Counted from the stretch's first letter, positions 9,009-17,228 are shown. The stretch is DNA of 64,000 bases from Ruminococcus sp. (GCA_017542475.1 JAFXXD010000019.1:39409-103408); one strand, 5' to 3'. Numbers and translations are program-made. The notes: a model not told the origin generated them from the letters alone.

Positions 9009-11243
9009 ATGAACGTATTCGACCGCTATGCGCCGTTCATTCAGGACTTCATCTACCGTAATAACTGGGAGTCTCTCCGTGCGATACAGGCGGCTGCGGG
9101 AGAGGCAATATTCAACACCGACGAGAACGTACTGCTTTCCGCCTCGACTGCCTCGGGCAAGACCGAAGCCGCCTTCTTCCCGATACTGACGCTGTTTTCG
9201 GAGGATATGCCGCGCTCGGTGGGAGCTGTCTACATCGGACCGCTCAAAGCCCTGATAAATGACCAGTTCACGCGCCTTAGCGAGCTCTGCGAGGAGGCGG
9301 ACATACCCGTCTGGCACTGGCACGGCGACGCGGCGCAGTCCCACAAGGCGAAGATGCTGAAAAATCCCTCGGGCATTTTGCAGATAACGCCCGAATCGCT
9401 GGAGGCTATGCTGCTCCGCAAGCACGCGCTGATACCGAAGCTTTTCGGCGACCTGCGCTTCATCGTCATCGACGAGGTGCACTCCCTTATGCGCGGCGAC
9501 CGCGGAGGTCAGACCCTCTGCCTCATCGAGAGGCTGTCGAAGCTGGCGGGAGTTGAGCCGCGCAGGATAGGCTTGTCCGCGACCATAGGCGACCTCGAGG
9601 CTACGGGAGAATTTCTCGCGGCGGGCACTCACCGCGGCACGGTGATACCGCGTATCGAAGCAAAGGGCACGAAGTGGCGGCTCTCTATGGAGCACTTCTA
9701 TGTCTCACAGCAGGATCAGCCCGAGGGCGGCGACGTCAAGGCTCTTCCAGTGCTGGAGGAGAAGACGGACACAGCTCCCGAGCACGCAGACGCGGGTATG
9801 GGCTACATCTTCGAGCACACCCGCGGCAAGAAATGCCTTGTCTTCGTCAATTCGCGCGAGGAGTGCGAGGCTGTCACGACCACGCTGCGCTCCTACTGCG
9901 AGGCCAAGCACGAGCCCGACCGCTTCCTCATACACCACGGCAACCTCTCCGCCGCCTACCGCGAGACCGCAGAAGCCGCGATGAAGGACGACGACGTATA
10001 TATGACGACCTGCACTACAGCCACCCTTGAGCTCGGTATAGACATCGGCAGGCTCGAGCGCGCATTTCAGGTGGACGCGCCGTTCACGGTGTCGTCGTTT
10101 CTGCAGCGTATGGGACGCACGGGCAGACGCGGCCTCCCGCCCGAGATGTGGTTCGTCATACGCGAGGAGCTCCCCGAGCCGCGCTCTATGCTCCCCGAGA
10201 CTGTCCCGTGGAAGCTTTTGCAGGGGATAGCACTGGTGCAGGTCTACGTCGAGGAGCGCTGGGTCGAGCCGCCAAAGCTCGACAGGCTGCCGTTTTCGCT
10301 GCTCTACCACCAGACGATGAGCACGCTTGCCTCCAACGGCGAGCTCACGCCTGCGCAGCTTGCCTCGCGGGTGCTGTCGCTGAAATATTTCCACCGCATA
10401 TCGCAGGACGACTTCCGCGTGCTGCTCCGACACCTGCTCGAGACCGAGCATATCCAGCGCACCGAGGAGGGCGGGCTGATAGTCGGGCTCGCGGGCGAGA
10501 GGGTGATAAACAGCTTCAAGTTCTACGCCGTATTTCAGGAGAACGAGGAGTACACCGTCCGCTGGGATTCTCAGGAGCTCGGAACTGTGGTGAGTCCGCC
10601 GCCCGTGGGGGAGAAGCTCGCCATCGCGGGACACGTGTGGCTCGTCGAGGAGATAGACCACAAGCGCCACCTCGTTTACTGCGAGAAGATAAAGGGCAAG
10701 GTGCCCGCCTATTTCGGCGACTGCCCGGGCGACATCAACACGAAGATTCTGCTGCGTATGCGGCAGGTGCTCCGCGAGGACAGGAGCTACCCCTACCTGA
10801 TGAAAAATGCGGTCCTGCGCCTTGAACAGGGGAGGCAGTCCGCGCGCAATTCGGGTATGACCGACACCCCGCTGGTATGTCTCGGCGGCAATATGTGGGC
10901 GCTTTTCCCGTGGCTGGGGACGTATGCCTTCTTCGCTATGGAGCGCTTCCTGAAGCTTAGATGTGCCGACAGGCTGGGGCTGCGCGGTATGGACTCCGCA
11001 CGCCCGTACTATATACAGTTCACGATGAAGGTGCAGCCCGAGGAGTTCTTCCGCATACTGGCGGAGGAGGCACAGGCCGAGTTTGACCCGCTCGCGCTCG
11101 TGTACCCGAACGAGGTGCCGATGTTTGAGAAGTACGACCAATATGTCCCGCCTGAGCTTGTACGGAAGGGCTTCGCATACGGTATCCTCGACATCGCTGG
11201 AATGAAGGCGCGTATCCGCGAGTGGGCGGAGAACAATACGTAA
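9009..11243 (+). CDS. DEAD/DEAH superfamily II helicase (BrxHI/Lhr-like)
   Basis: A 744-residue ATP-dependent helicase. Motif I is SASTASGKTEA, motif II is DEVH in IDEVHSLMRGDRGG, motif III is LSATIGD and motif VI is QRMGRTGRRG. The layout resembles Lhr-type helicases and BrxHI of BREX. AAGGAGGGG precedes the ATG. Together with the BrxD-like ATPase it recreates the brxD-brxHI end of type 2 BREX, but the methyltransferase (PglX), phosphatase (PglZ) and PglW/PglY are not in the window. By eye it contains three of the very few GGCC sites of the window, a mild hint of more recent arrival. Confidence 0.88.
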   Translation: MNVFDRYAPFIQDFIYRNNWESLRAIQAAAGEAIFNTDENVLLSASTASGKTEAAFFPILTLFSEDMPRSVGAVYIGPLKALINDQFTRLSELCEEADIPVWHWHGDAAQSHKAKMLKNPSGILQITPESLEAMLLRKHALIPKLFGDLRFIVIDEVHSLMRGDRGGQTLCLIERLSKLAGVEPRRIGLSATIGDLEATGEFLAAGTHRGTVIPRIEAKGTKWRLSMEHFYVSQQDQPEGGDVKALPVLEEKTDTAPEHADAGMGYIFEHTRGKKCLVFVNSREECEAVTTTLRSYCEAKHEPDRFLIHHGNLSAAYRETAEAAMKDDDVYMTTCTTATLELGIDIGRLERAFQVDAPFTVSSFLQRMGRTGRRGLPPEMWFVIREELPEPRSMLPETVPWKLLQGIALVQVYVEERWVEPPKLDRLPFSLLYHQTMSTLASNGELTPAQLASRVLSLKYFHRISQDDFRVLLRHLLETEHIQRTEEGGLIVGLAGERVINSFKFYAVFQENEEYTVRWDSQELGTVVSPPPVGEKLAIAGHVWLVEEIDHKRHLVYCEKIKGKVPAYFGDCPGDINTKILLRMRQVLREDRSYPYLMKNAVLRLEQGRQSARNSGMTDTPLVCLGGNMWALFPWLGTYAFFAMERFLKLRCADRLGLRGMDSARPYYIQFTMKVQPEEFFRILAEEAQAEFDPLALVYPNEVPMFEKYDQYVPPELVRKGFAYGILDIAGMKARIREWAENNT

Positions 11244-11279
11244 TATTGGGCATCTTGGACGCCGTACCCTACATTTTCC

Positions 11280-11308
11280 TTGACAAATTGCCGATTTTGT
11301 TATACAAT
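11280..11308 (+). promoter_or_regulatory. Sigma-A promoter of the HMA-domain gene
   Basis: TTGACA (11280-11285), 17 bp, TACAAT (11303-11308). A remnant of a GTAGGG repeat (GGACGCC...CCCTAC, about 11257-11272) lies just upstream, after the helicase stop. Confidence 0.8.
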
Positions 11309-11328
11309 GATAACAGGAGGTGCTTGCT

Positions 11329-11580
11329 ATGATAAAGACTACGCTTAAAATAGACGGTATGATGTGCGGACACTGCGAGGCTCACGTCAACGACACCGTC
11401 CGCAATAATTTCGCGGTGAAGAAGGTCGAGTCGTCGCACAAGAAGGGCACGACGGAGATAATCTCCGAGCAGCCGCTCGACGCCGAAAAGCTCAAAGCCG
11501 CGATAGAGGCGGACGGCTATAAGGTGCTCTCGTCGGAGTCCGAGCCGTATGAGAAGAAGGGCTTCTCGCTGTTTAAATAA
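11329..11580 (+). CDS. Heavy-metal-associated (HMA) domain protein
   Basis: An 83-residue copper-chaperone-like protein with a single ferredoxin-like HMA fold. The metal site is GMMCGHCEAHV (Cys-x-x-Cys at about 14-17). Start at ATG 11329, with AGGAGG at 11315-11320. No copper ATPase or CsoR-like regulator is next to it, so its partner is elsewhere. It has its own promoter and so is probably not part of the helicase operon. It resembles CopZ but the metal is not proven. Confidence 0.87.
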   Translation: MIKTTLKIDGMMCGHCEAHVNDTVRNNFAVKKVESSHKKGTTEIISEQPLDAEKLKAAIEADGYKVLSSESEPYEKKGFSLFK

Positions 11581-11603
11581 CAGCCGGCAAAAATGGTAAA
11601 GAC

Positions 11604-11690
11604 GGGCGGATGTGGGCATCCGCCCCTACATTTTGCGGTGGTGTGAGGCTCGGTAGGGGTCGATGCCAACATCGCCCCGAATTGGCAATG
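11604..11690. repeat. GTAGGG palindromic repeats
   Basis: Hairpin GGGCGGAT...ATCCGCCC ending in CCTAC (11604-11628), then a second unit starting GGTAGGGG at about 11652. It fills the gap before the ackA promoter. Confidence 0.7.
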
Positions 11691-11733
11691 CAGGACTTGA
11701 AATTGTTAAATCAGAAATAAAACTCTGCCCCTG

Positions 11734-11762
11734 TTGCATTCTGCGGAAAAATGTGGTATAAT
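11734..11762 (+). promoter_or_regulatory. Sigma-A promoter of ackA
   Basis: TTGCAT (11734-11739), 17 bp, TATAAT (11757-11762). Confidence 0.85.
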
Positions 11763-11800
11763 ATTACACGCAAAATATTTTTCTGAAAGGAATCTGCATT

Positions 11801-13000
11801 ATGATAATCTTAGTTGTTAACGCAGGAAGCTCCTCGCTCAAGTACCAGCTCATCAATATGGACGATGAGAGCGTGCTCGCTAAGGGCAACTGCGACCGTA
11901 TCGGCATCGACGGTCATATCGCTCACAAGGCTGCCGACGGCAGAACTCTCGACGAGGACTGCTCCTTCCCCACACATACAGAGGCTTTTATGAAGCTCGT
12001 TGAGGCTCTCACAAAGAGTGAGGCTAAGGTCATCGACAGCATGGACGAGATATCCGCTGTCGGTCACCGTATAGTACAGGGCGCTGACGTATTCGACAAG
12101 TCCGTGCTCGTTACCGACGAGGTCATCGACAAGATAGACGAGCTCCGCGAGCTCGCTCCCGTACACAACCACGCTCACGCACTCGCACTCCGTGCCTGCA
12201 AGAGCGTTATCCCTGCAAACGTTCCTCAGGTAGTCGTATTCGATACGGCTTTCCACCAGACTATGCCTCCCAAGGCGTTTATGTTCGGTCTGCCCTATGA
12301 GGACTACGAGAACTACCACGTAAGAAAGTACGGCTTCCACGGCACTTCCCACAGATTCGTTTCCAAGGCTCTCGCTGAGGCTATGGGCAAGGACGTCAAG
12401 GACCTCAAGATAGTTTCCTGCCACCTCGGCAACGGCTCGTCCATCACTGCTGTTGACGGCGGCAAGTCCGTTGATACATCTATGGGCTTCACTCCTCTCG
12501 ACGGCGTTGTTATGGGTACACGTACAGGCGCTGTTGACCCCTCGGCTGTTACATTCGTTGCGGACAAGCACGGCTTCACTCCCTCGCAGATGAGCGAGTA
12601 TATGAACAAGAAGTCAGGCTTCCTCGGTGTATCGGGCGTCGGCTCGGACAACCGCGACGTTCAGTCCGCAGCTAATGAGGGCAACGAGAGAGCTCAGCTC
12701 GTTTCGGATATGCTCGTTTACGAGATAAAGAAGTACATCGGCTCCTATGCGGCTGCTATGAACGGTCTCGACGCCGTTCTCTTCACAGGCGGTATCGGCG
12801 AGAATTCGTGGGAGGTCCGCGAGGGCGTCTGCACAGATATGGACTACTTCGGAATCAAGATAGACAAGGAGCTCAACCGCTCGGTAAGAGGCAAGCTCAC
12901 AAAGCTCTCCACTCCCGATTCAAAGATAGAGGTATGGATAGTTCCCACCAATGAGGAGCTCCTCATCGCAAGAGATACACTGGAGCTTATCTCCAAGTAA
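11801..13000 (+). CDS. ackA: Acetate kinase
   Basis: Converts acetyl phosphate and ADP to acetate and ATP, the main energy-yielding step of acetate fermentation. 399 residues, the usual length. Family motifs are all seen: VNAGSSSLKYQL at the N-terminus, VFDTAFHQTMP, GFHGTSHRFVS, CHLGNGSS and TGGIGENS. No phosphotransacetylase gene is adjacent. It has its own promoter and a strong terminator. Codon choice here is more T- and A-rich at third positions than in many neighbours (for example GCT, GTT), as in pnp and pfkA, which suggests high expression. Confidence 0.98.
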   Translation: MIILVVNAGSSSLKYQLINMDDESVLAKGNCDRIGIDGHIAHKAADGRTLDEDCSFPTHTEAFMKLVEALTKSEAKVIDSMDEISAVGHRIVQGADVFDKSVLVTDEVIDKIDELRELAPVHNHAHALALRACKSVIPANVPQVVVFDTAFHQTMPPKAFMFGLPYEDYENYHVRKYGFHGTSHRFVSKALAEAMGKDVKDLKIVSCHLGNGSSITAVDGGKSVDTSMGFTPLDGVVMGTRTGAVDPSAVTFVADKHGFTPSQMSEYMNKKSGFLGVSGVGSDNRDVQSAANEGNERAQLVSDMLVYEIKKYIGSYAAAMNGLDAVLFTGGIGENSWEVREGVCTDMDYFGIKIDKELNRSVRGKLTKLSTPDSKIEVWIVPTNEELLIARDTLELISK

Positions 13001-13010
13001 GAATGACAGA

Positions 13011-13040
13011 AAAGGACACCTGTACGGGTGTCCTTTTTTT
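13011..13040 (+). terminator. Rho-independent terminator of ackA
   Basis: Stem AAAGGACACC/GGGTGTCCTTT with loop TGTAC and seven T. Confidence 0.95.
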
Positions 13041-13192
13041 GTAGGGGACGCCGCCGTGGGTTTGACGGTATAATGGCGGACGGATAATTAAGCAGCACAC
13101 CAAATCTTTGATTTGGATTGTGATGCTATATGCAGCTTTGCTGTAATCCGTCCCTACATTTTCAGATACGTCCGCGTCAGCGGACACCACAA
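13041..13192. repeat. Repeat block with 76-bp hairpin element, copy 2
   Basis: Begins with GTAGGGGACGCCGCC. The hairpin element spans 13078-13153: outer arms GGACGGAT and ATCCGTCC, inner stem CCAAATC/GATTTGG, and the segment ATGCTATATGCAG, matching the core of copy 1 at 5969-6040. A further inverted pair GTCCGC/GCGGAC lies near 13170-13185. Confidence 0.75.
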
Positions 13193-13193
13193 T

Positions 13194-13228
13194 TATTCAC
13201 TATTCACTATTCACTATTCATTATTCAT
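13194..13228. repeat. Heptamer tandem repeat, five units
   Basis: Five head-to-tail copies of TATTCAC or TATTCAT, directly next to the pnp terminator. Confidence 0.9.
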
Positions 13229-13229
13229 T

Positions 13230-13259
13230 AAAAAAGGACTGCCGATTGGCAGTCCTTTT
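13230..13259 (-). terminator. Rho-independent terminator of pnp
   Basis: Stem AAAAGGACTGCC/GGCAGTCCTTTT with a four-base loop; on the minus strand it is followed by a T tract. It lies 8 bp after the pnp stop. Confidence 0.93.
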
Positions 13260-13267
13260 GCTTATTA

Positions 13268-15391
13268 TCAGCCGTTATTCTGATTCTTCTTTGCCTCGAT
13301 GTCTGCGAGAGCGTCCTTGCGGGAGAGATTGATACGACCCTGACGGTCTATCTCTGTTACCTTTACGACTATCTCGTCGCCGATGGAAACGATGTCCTCC
13401 ACCTTCTCAACGCGCTGCTTGTCGAGCTTGGAGATGTGAACAAGTCCGTCCATACCGGGCACTATCTCAACGAATGCGCCGAACTCCATAATGCGTACTA
13501 CCTTGCCGCGGTAGATAGCTCCTACCTCGGGACCGTTCGCGATAGTGTCAACTATCTGGAGAGCCTTGCGTGCGTTCTCGCCGTTGATGCCGCTGATGAA
13601 TACGTTGCCCTCGTCGTTGATGTCTATCTTTACGTCGCAGTCAGCGGATATCTTCTGGATGACCTTTCCGCCGCTGCCGATGACCTCGCGTATCTTCTCT
13701 ACGGGCACCTTGGTCTGGAGCATCTTGGGAGCGTACTTGCTCACCTCAGCTCTGGGCTCGGGGATAGCCTTGAGCATTATCTCGTCGAGGATGTAGATAC
13801 GAGCCTTGCGGGTCTTCTCGAATGCTTCCTTGATGATAGCGGGTGTGAGACCGTCTACCTTGATATCGACCTGAATGGCTGTGATACCCTTGTGAGTACC
13901 GCCTACCTTGAAGTCCATATCGCCGAAGAAGTCCTCAAGACCCTGAATGTCCACCATTGTCATAAACTCGTCGCTGTCGGGCTTGGTGATAAGACCGCAG
14001 GAGATACCTGCTACGGGAGCCTTTATCGGCACGCCTGCGTCCATAAGAGCGAGAGTTGAACCGCAGATAGAGCCCTGCGATGTGGAGCCGTTGGAGGAGA
14101 GAACCTCGGAAACAAGTCTGAGGGCGTAGGGGAACTCCTCAATGCTCGGGATAACGGGAGCAAGAGCTCTCTCTGCGAGCGCACCGTGACCAATCTCGCG
14201 GCGTCCGGGTCCGCGGCTGGGCTTTGTCTCGCCTACAGAGTAGCTCGGGAAGTTGTACTGGTGCATATATCTCTTCGAGTCCTCCTCGTCGAGACCGTCT
14301 ATGCGCTGAGCGTCGCTGACGGGTCCGAGGGTAGCGATAGTGAGCACCTGTGTCTGACCTCTTGTAAAGAGACCCGAGCCGTGTACTCTCGGGAGTACGC
14401 CTGCCTCGGCTGCGAGGGGACGTATCTCGTCTATGCCTCTGCCGTCAACGCGCTTGCCCTCGTAGAGCCAGTTGCGGACTATCTTCTTCTGGAGCTTGTA
14501 TATGCACTCGTCTATCATAGCAGTCTGCTCGGGGTACTGCTCGTCGAACTTGGCGTGGATATCGTCCACAATGGGAGCAAGGCGCTCGTCGCGGACGTTC
14601 TTGTCGTTGGTGTCGAGAGCGAACTTCACGCGCTCTGCTGCGAAAGCCTCGATAGCGTCGAACATATCGTGGTCAACTTCCATCGACTCGAACGCGAACT
14701 TGGGCTTGCCTATCTGCTTCTGGATATCGCTGATGAAGGCGACCATCTTCTTTATCTCCTCGTGACCTGTGAGGATAGCGTTGAGCATCGTGTCCTCGGG
14801 GACTTCGTTGGCTCCCGCCTCTATCATTACTATCTTCTCGGCAGTACCCGCAACTGTGAGCACGAGGTCTGTCTTTTCACGCTGAGCGAGTGTGGGGTTG
14901 AGGACTATCTCGCCGTCAACAAGACCCACGTTTATGCCTGCGATAGGACCGTTCCACGGGATATCGGAGATGGAGATAGCGATGGAGGTCGCGATCATAC
15001 CTGCAATTTCAGGCGAGTTGTCGGGCTCTACAGCGAGCACCGTCATAACTACGGAAACGTCGTTCCTCATATCCTTGGGGAAGAGGGGACGGATAGGTCT
15101 GTCAACGCAGCGGCTTGTGAGGATAGCCTTTTCTGTGGGCTTGCCCTCGCGCTTTGTGAAGCTTCCGGGTATCTTTCCTACGGAGTAGAGCCTCTCCTCG
15201 TAGTCTACCGACAGCGGGAAGAAGTCAACGCCCTCGCGGGGCTTGGCGCTTGCTGTTACGTTTGCCATTACTACTGTCTCGCCGTAGCGTACCCAGCACG
15301 AGCCGTTGGAGAGACCGCAGGTCTTGCCTGTCTCGACGATGAGCGGTCTGCCTGCATAGGTTGTTTCAAAGGTTCTGTAATTCTCGAACAT
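13268..15391 (-). CDS. pnp: Polyribonucleotide nucleotidyltransferase (PNPase)
   Basis: 3'-5' phosphorolytic exoribonuclease of mRNA decay, 707 residues, the full family length. Two RNase PH domains (about 10-230 and 305-545) flank an all-helical segment; the second carries FPSYSVGETKPSRGPGRREI and GLITKPDSDEF. A KH domain (about 555-615, VIGSGGKVIQKI) and an S1 domain (about 622-690, GAIYRGKVVRIMEFGAFVEI) bind RNA. It follows rpsO, the usual order. Confidence 0.98.
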   Translation of the reverse strand: MFENYRTFETTYAGRPLIVETGKTCGLSNGSCWVRYGETVVMANVTASAKPREGVDFFPLSVDYEERLYSVGKIPGSFTKREGKPTEKAILTSRCVDRPIRPLFPKDMRNDVSVVMTVLAVEPDNSPEIAGMIATSIAISISDIPWNGPIAGINVGLVDGEIVLNPTLAQREKTDLVLTVAGTAEKIVMIEAGANEVPEDTMLNAILTGHEEIKKMVAFISDIQKQIGKPKFAFESMEVDHDMFDAIEAFAAERVKFALDTNDKNVRDERLAPIVDDIHAKFDEQYPEQTAMIDECIYKLQKKIVRNWLYEGKRVDGRGIDEIRPLAAEAGVLPRVHGSGLFTRGQTQVLTIATLGPVSDAQRIDGLDEEDSKRYMHQYNFPSYSVGETKPSRGPGRREIGHGALAERALAPVIPSIEEFPYALRLVSEVLSSNGSTSQGSICGSTLALMDAGVPIKAPVAGISCGLITKPDSDEFMTMVDIQGLEDFFGDMDFKVGGTHKGITAIQVDIKVDGLTPAIIKEAFEKTRKARIYILDEIMLKAIPEPRAEVSKYAPKMLQTKVPVEKIREVIGSGGKVIQKISADCDVKIDINDEGNVFISGINGENARKALQIVDTIANGPEVGAIYRGKVVRIMEFGAFVEIVPGMDGLVHISKLDKQRVEKVEDIVSIGDEIVVKVTEIDRQGRINLSRKDALADIEAKKNQNNG

Positions 15392-15435
15392 TGTTATGCC
15401 TCCTGTTTTTTAATGTGTATCAGAGGAGAGCCTTT

Positions 15436-15545
15436 AGAAGTTAGAGGTAAAAGTACGAAAATGACGTATCATAGCCCTTACCTCTGACTTCTAATCCCTT
15501 CACTCTGAAAGACTTAAAGGCAGAAGGGGACTGCCCCTCTGCCTT
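15436..15545 (-). promoter_or_regulatory. Two inverted repeats between rpsO and pnp
   Basis: A 15-bp inverted repeat with one mismatch (arms 15436-15450 and 15478-15492, AGAAGTTAGAGGTAA) and a hairpin AAGGCAG...CTGCCTT (15517-15545). In other bacteria this leader carries RNase III or PNPase control of pnp, and the second hairpin may partly terminate rpsO. The function here is inference. Confidence 0.45.
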
Positions 15546-15558
15546 CATGGACGTATGA

Positions 15559-15825
15559 TTACTTACGCAGACCGAGCTTCTCTACGATAGCACGGTATCT
15601 GTTGATGTCCTTCTTCTTGAGATAAGCGAGAAGGTTACGTCTGTGACCTACCATCTTGAGAAGACCTCTTCTGCTGTGGTGGTCGTTCTTGTGGATCTTG
15701 AGGTGTGCGTTAAGGTCGTTTATTCTCTTTGTGAGGATAGCGATCTGCACCTCGGGTGAACCTGTGTCGTTCGCACTGGTTCTGTTAGCCTCGATAACGG
15801 CTGTCTTTTCTTCTTTTCTGAGCAT
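15559..15825 (-). CDS. rpsO: 30S ribosomal protein S15
   Basis: 88 residues, binds 16S rRNA in the small-subunit platform. Motifs [26 protein letters not shown] and [11 protein letters not shown] are those of S15. Start at ATG 15825 behind AGAGGTG; an earlier in-frame ATG would add 11 foreign residues. Followed by pnp on the same strand. Confidence 0.98.
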   Translation of the reverse strand: MLRKEEKTAVIEANRTSANDTGSPEVQIAILTKRINDLNAHLKIHKNDHHSRRGLLKMVGHRRNLLAYLKKKDINRYRAIVEKLGLRK

Positions 15826-15913
15826 TGAAAAGCACCTCTTAAAATATATTTCCGCCAACGTAGAAGAGGGTGATTCTCGAGGACACGCCCTGTTCCAAGT
15901 ACACGGTGATACT

Positions 15914-15942
15914 ATTATATCACAAATAATCTCGTTTGTAAA
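15914..15942 (-). promoter_or_regulatory. Sigma-A promoter of rpsO-pnp
   Basis: Minus strand TTTACA (15937-15942), 17 bp, TATAAT (15914-15919) with TGA before the -10. Confidence 0.85.
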
Positions 15943-15976
15943 GGCTTTTTTTGATTTTGTCTTTAATTAATTATAA

Positions 15977-17134
15977 TTACTTTAAGATGAACGACCATTT
16001 CTGGTAATATAGCGATTCTTTTGAAAGCTTGACAGCAAGCTCGGAGTTTACAGCAGATATCTGCGCATACTGTGCTGACACGGCTGTATTGTTCATAACG
16101 GCTTCGGCTAACCGGGCGATATGCTCGTTTTGGGCTTGGAGTGTACCTAATTTTGCGTTTGCCTGAGCTTGTTGTATTACTTGTGCTGACTGTACCTCTA
16201 TCATTGCTTCGAGTCTTTGCTTTATCGCATCAAGATTAGCTTGTGTAAGAGCTTCCGAAAGGCTTTGATTTGAGGTTGAAATATAATCATAAAGGTAGTA
16301 TACGCCTTCTATATTGCGAAAAGGCTTCGGAATAATGTTAGCCGAGTAAGCTTTTTCCAACAACTCGCCGAATTCTTCCTGTTCCTTCAGCAGCTCGCCA
16401 TATTTTTGTAAGAATACCTCGTTGAGCTCGTTGAACTCGGCTTCGCGTCTGCTAAGTTCATTGTTGTATTTTTCCAGTTCTGAATTGTATCTATTCATAT
16501 TTGTTTTGTAGTTTTCTTCTACGGAAGAAACACGCTTTTTAAAGTCTTTCTTTGCTTTATGATTATGATTTGCAGAGCGTAAACAATGAAACGATAAACT
16601 CAGTGCGAAGATTACAAACAGAACTGCCGCAGAAGCAAACAGGAAGAATTGAAGTAATATGACAAATGGGTTATCGGATACAAAGCAGATAACTCCTACG
16701 ATAGCAAGGATTATCGAGGTAATAAGAAGAGATAATCGGATTCTGGGTTTCCAAAGTAACAAATTGATTTTTTGCGGTGCTTGGGGTTTGATAGGCGAAT
16801 TATACTGCTTATAATTGGTTAACTCAGTGCTCTTTTGTGTGACATAAGAAAGTGCTTGCTCCTGTATGTTTTTATTTTCTGAAATGATAGATTCCAACAC
16901 CCTGAGGTCTTCGAGATATGTTATCAGTACTTCTCTGTCCAATTCGTTCTGGTTGTCAGAGGACGAGCTTGTGGCGACTTGATTAGCTTTTTGCGGTGAA
17001 AATGGAAGTGATTCTATAACCATACTCCTTATTGCTTCGATGTCATATTCAATTCCGCAGTTCTGACACACGCCTGTTTTGTTTGCTTGCATTATGATTT
17101 TGCCTCCGCAGATCTCGCACTTGAAACCGTCCAA
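15977..17134 (-). CDS. Zinc-ribbon, two-helix membrane protein of unknown function
   Basis: About 385 residues. The N-terminus has a zinc ribbon, C-x2-C-x13-C-x2-C (CEIC...CQNC). A helical stretch follows, then two membrane helices (about 145-195, SLLITSIILAIVGVICF and ILLQFFLFASAAVLFVI), then a long coiled coil rich in E, K, N and Q, and a tail with several AQA and QAQ segments. I start it at the TTG at 17134 because GGAGGTG lies 6 bp upstream; the ATG at 17173 overlaps the promoter -10 and lies before the likely transcription start. The gene is clearly more AT-rich than its neighbours, which suggests transfer. Function not recognised. Confidence 0.75.
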   Translation of the reverse strand: MDGFKCEICGGKIIMQANKTGVCQNCGIEYDIEAIRSMVIESLPFSPQKANQVATSSSSDNQNELDREVLITYLEDLRVLESIISENKNIQEQALSYVTQKSTELTNYKQYNSPIKPQAPQKINLLLWKPRIRLSLLITSIILAIVGVICFVSDNPFVILLQFFLFASAAVLFVIFALSLSFHCLRSANHNHKAKKDFKKRVSSVEENYKTNMNRYNSELEKYNNELSRREAEFNELNEVFLQKYGELLKEQEEFGELLEKAYSANIIPKPFRNIEGVYYLYDYISTSNQSLSEALTQANLDAIKQRLEAMIEVQSAQVIQQAQANAKLGTLQAQNEHIARLAEAVMNNTAVSAQYAQISAVNSELAVKLSKESLYYQKWSFILK

Positions 17135-17163
17135 ATTAAACACCTCCGTTTTCGTTTTTCTAT

Positions 17164-17192
17164 ATCCTACCATAAAAGATGAGCTTTGTCAA
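17164..17192 (-). promoter_or_regulatory. Promoter of the zinc-ribbon gene
   Basis: Minus strand TTGACA (17187-17192), 17 bp, TAGGAT (17164-17169) with TGG before it (extended -10). It decides the start codon of the gene by excluding the ATG at 17173. Confidence 0.7.
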
Positions 17193-17228
17193 TCTTGTTA
17201 ATGTAAATAATAAAACTATAAAAGCGTA

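Noticed and set aside
5997-9695. A very long open frame on the minus strand (about 1230 codons)
   Set aside because: It lies opposite the TerB and BrxD-like genes; its translation is rich in Arg, Leu, Val and His with no domain, and it has no ribosome site. It is a shadow of GC-rich coding DNA on the other strand.
9705-11141. Long minus-strand open frame opposite the helicase
   Set aside because: Antisense shadow; no family motif and low-complexity translation.
6118-11243. Complete BREX locus
   Set aside because: No PglX methyltransferase, PglZ, PglW/PglY, BrxA or BrxB-like gene is present; only the BrxD-like and BrxHI-like parts are seen.
6180-11243. Tellurite-resistance operon
   Set aside because: TerB-N/TerB-C domains are related to Ter systems, but TerA, TerC, TerD, TerE and TerZ are absent.
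17164-17173. ATG at 17173 as start of the zinc-ribbon gene
   Set aside because: It overlaps the -10 box of the gene's promoter; the TTG at 17134 has GGAGGTG at good spacing.
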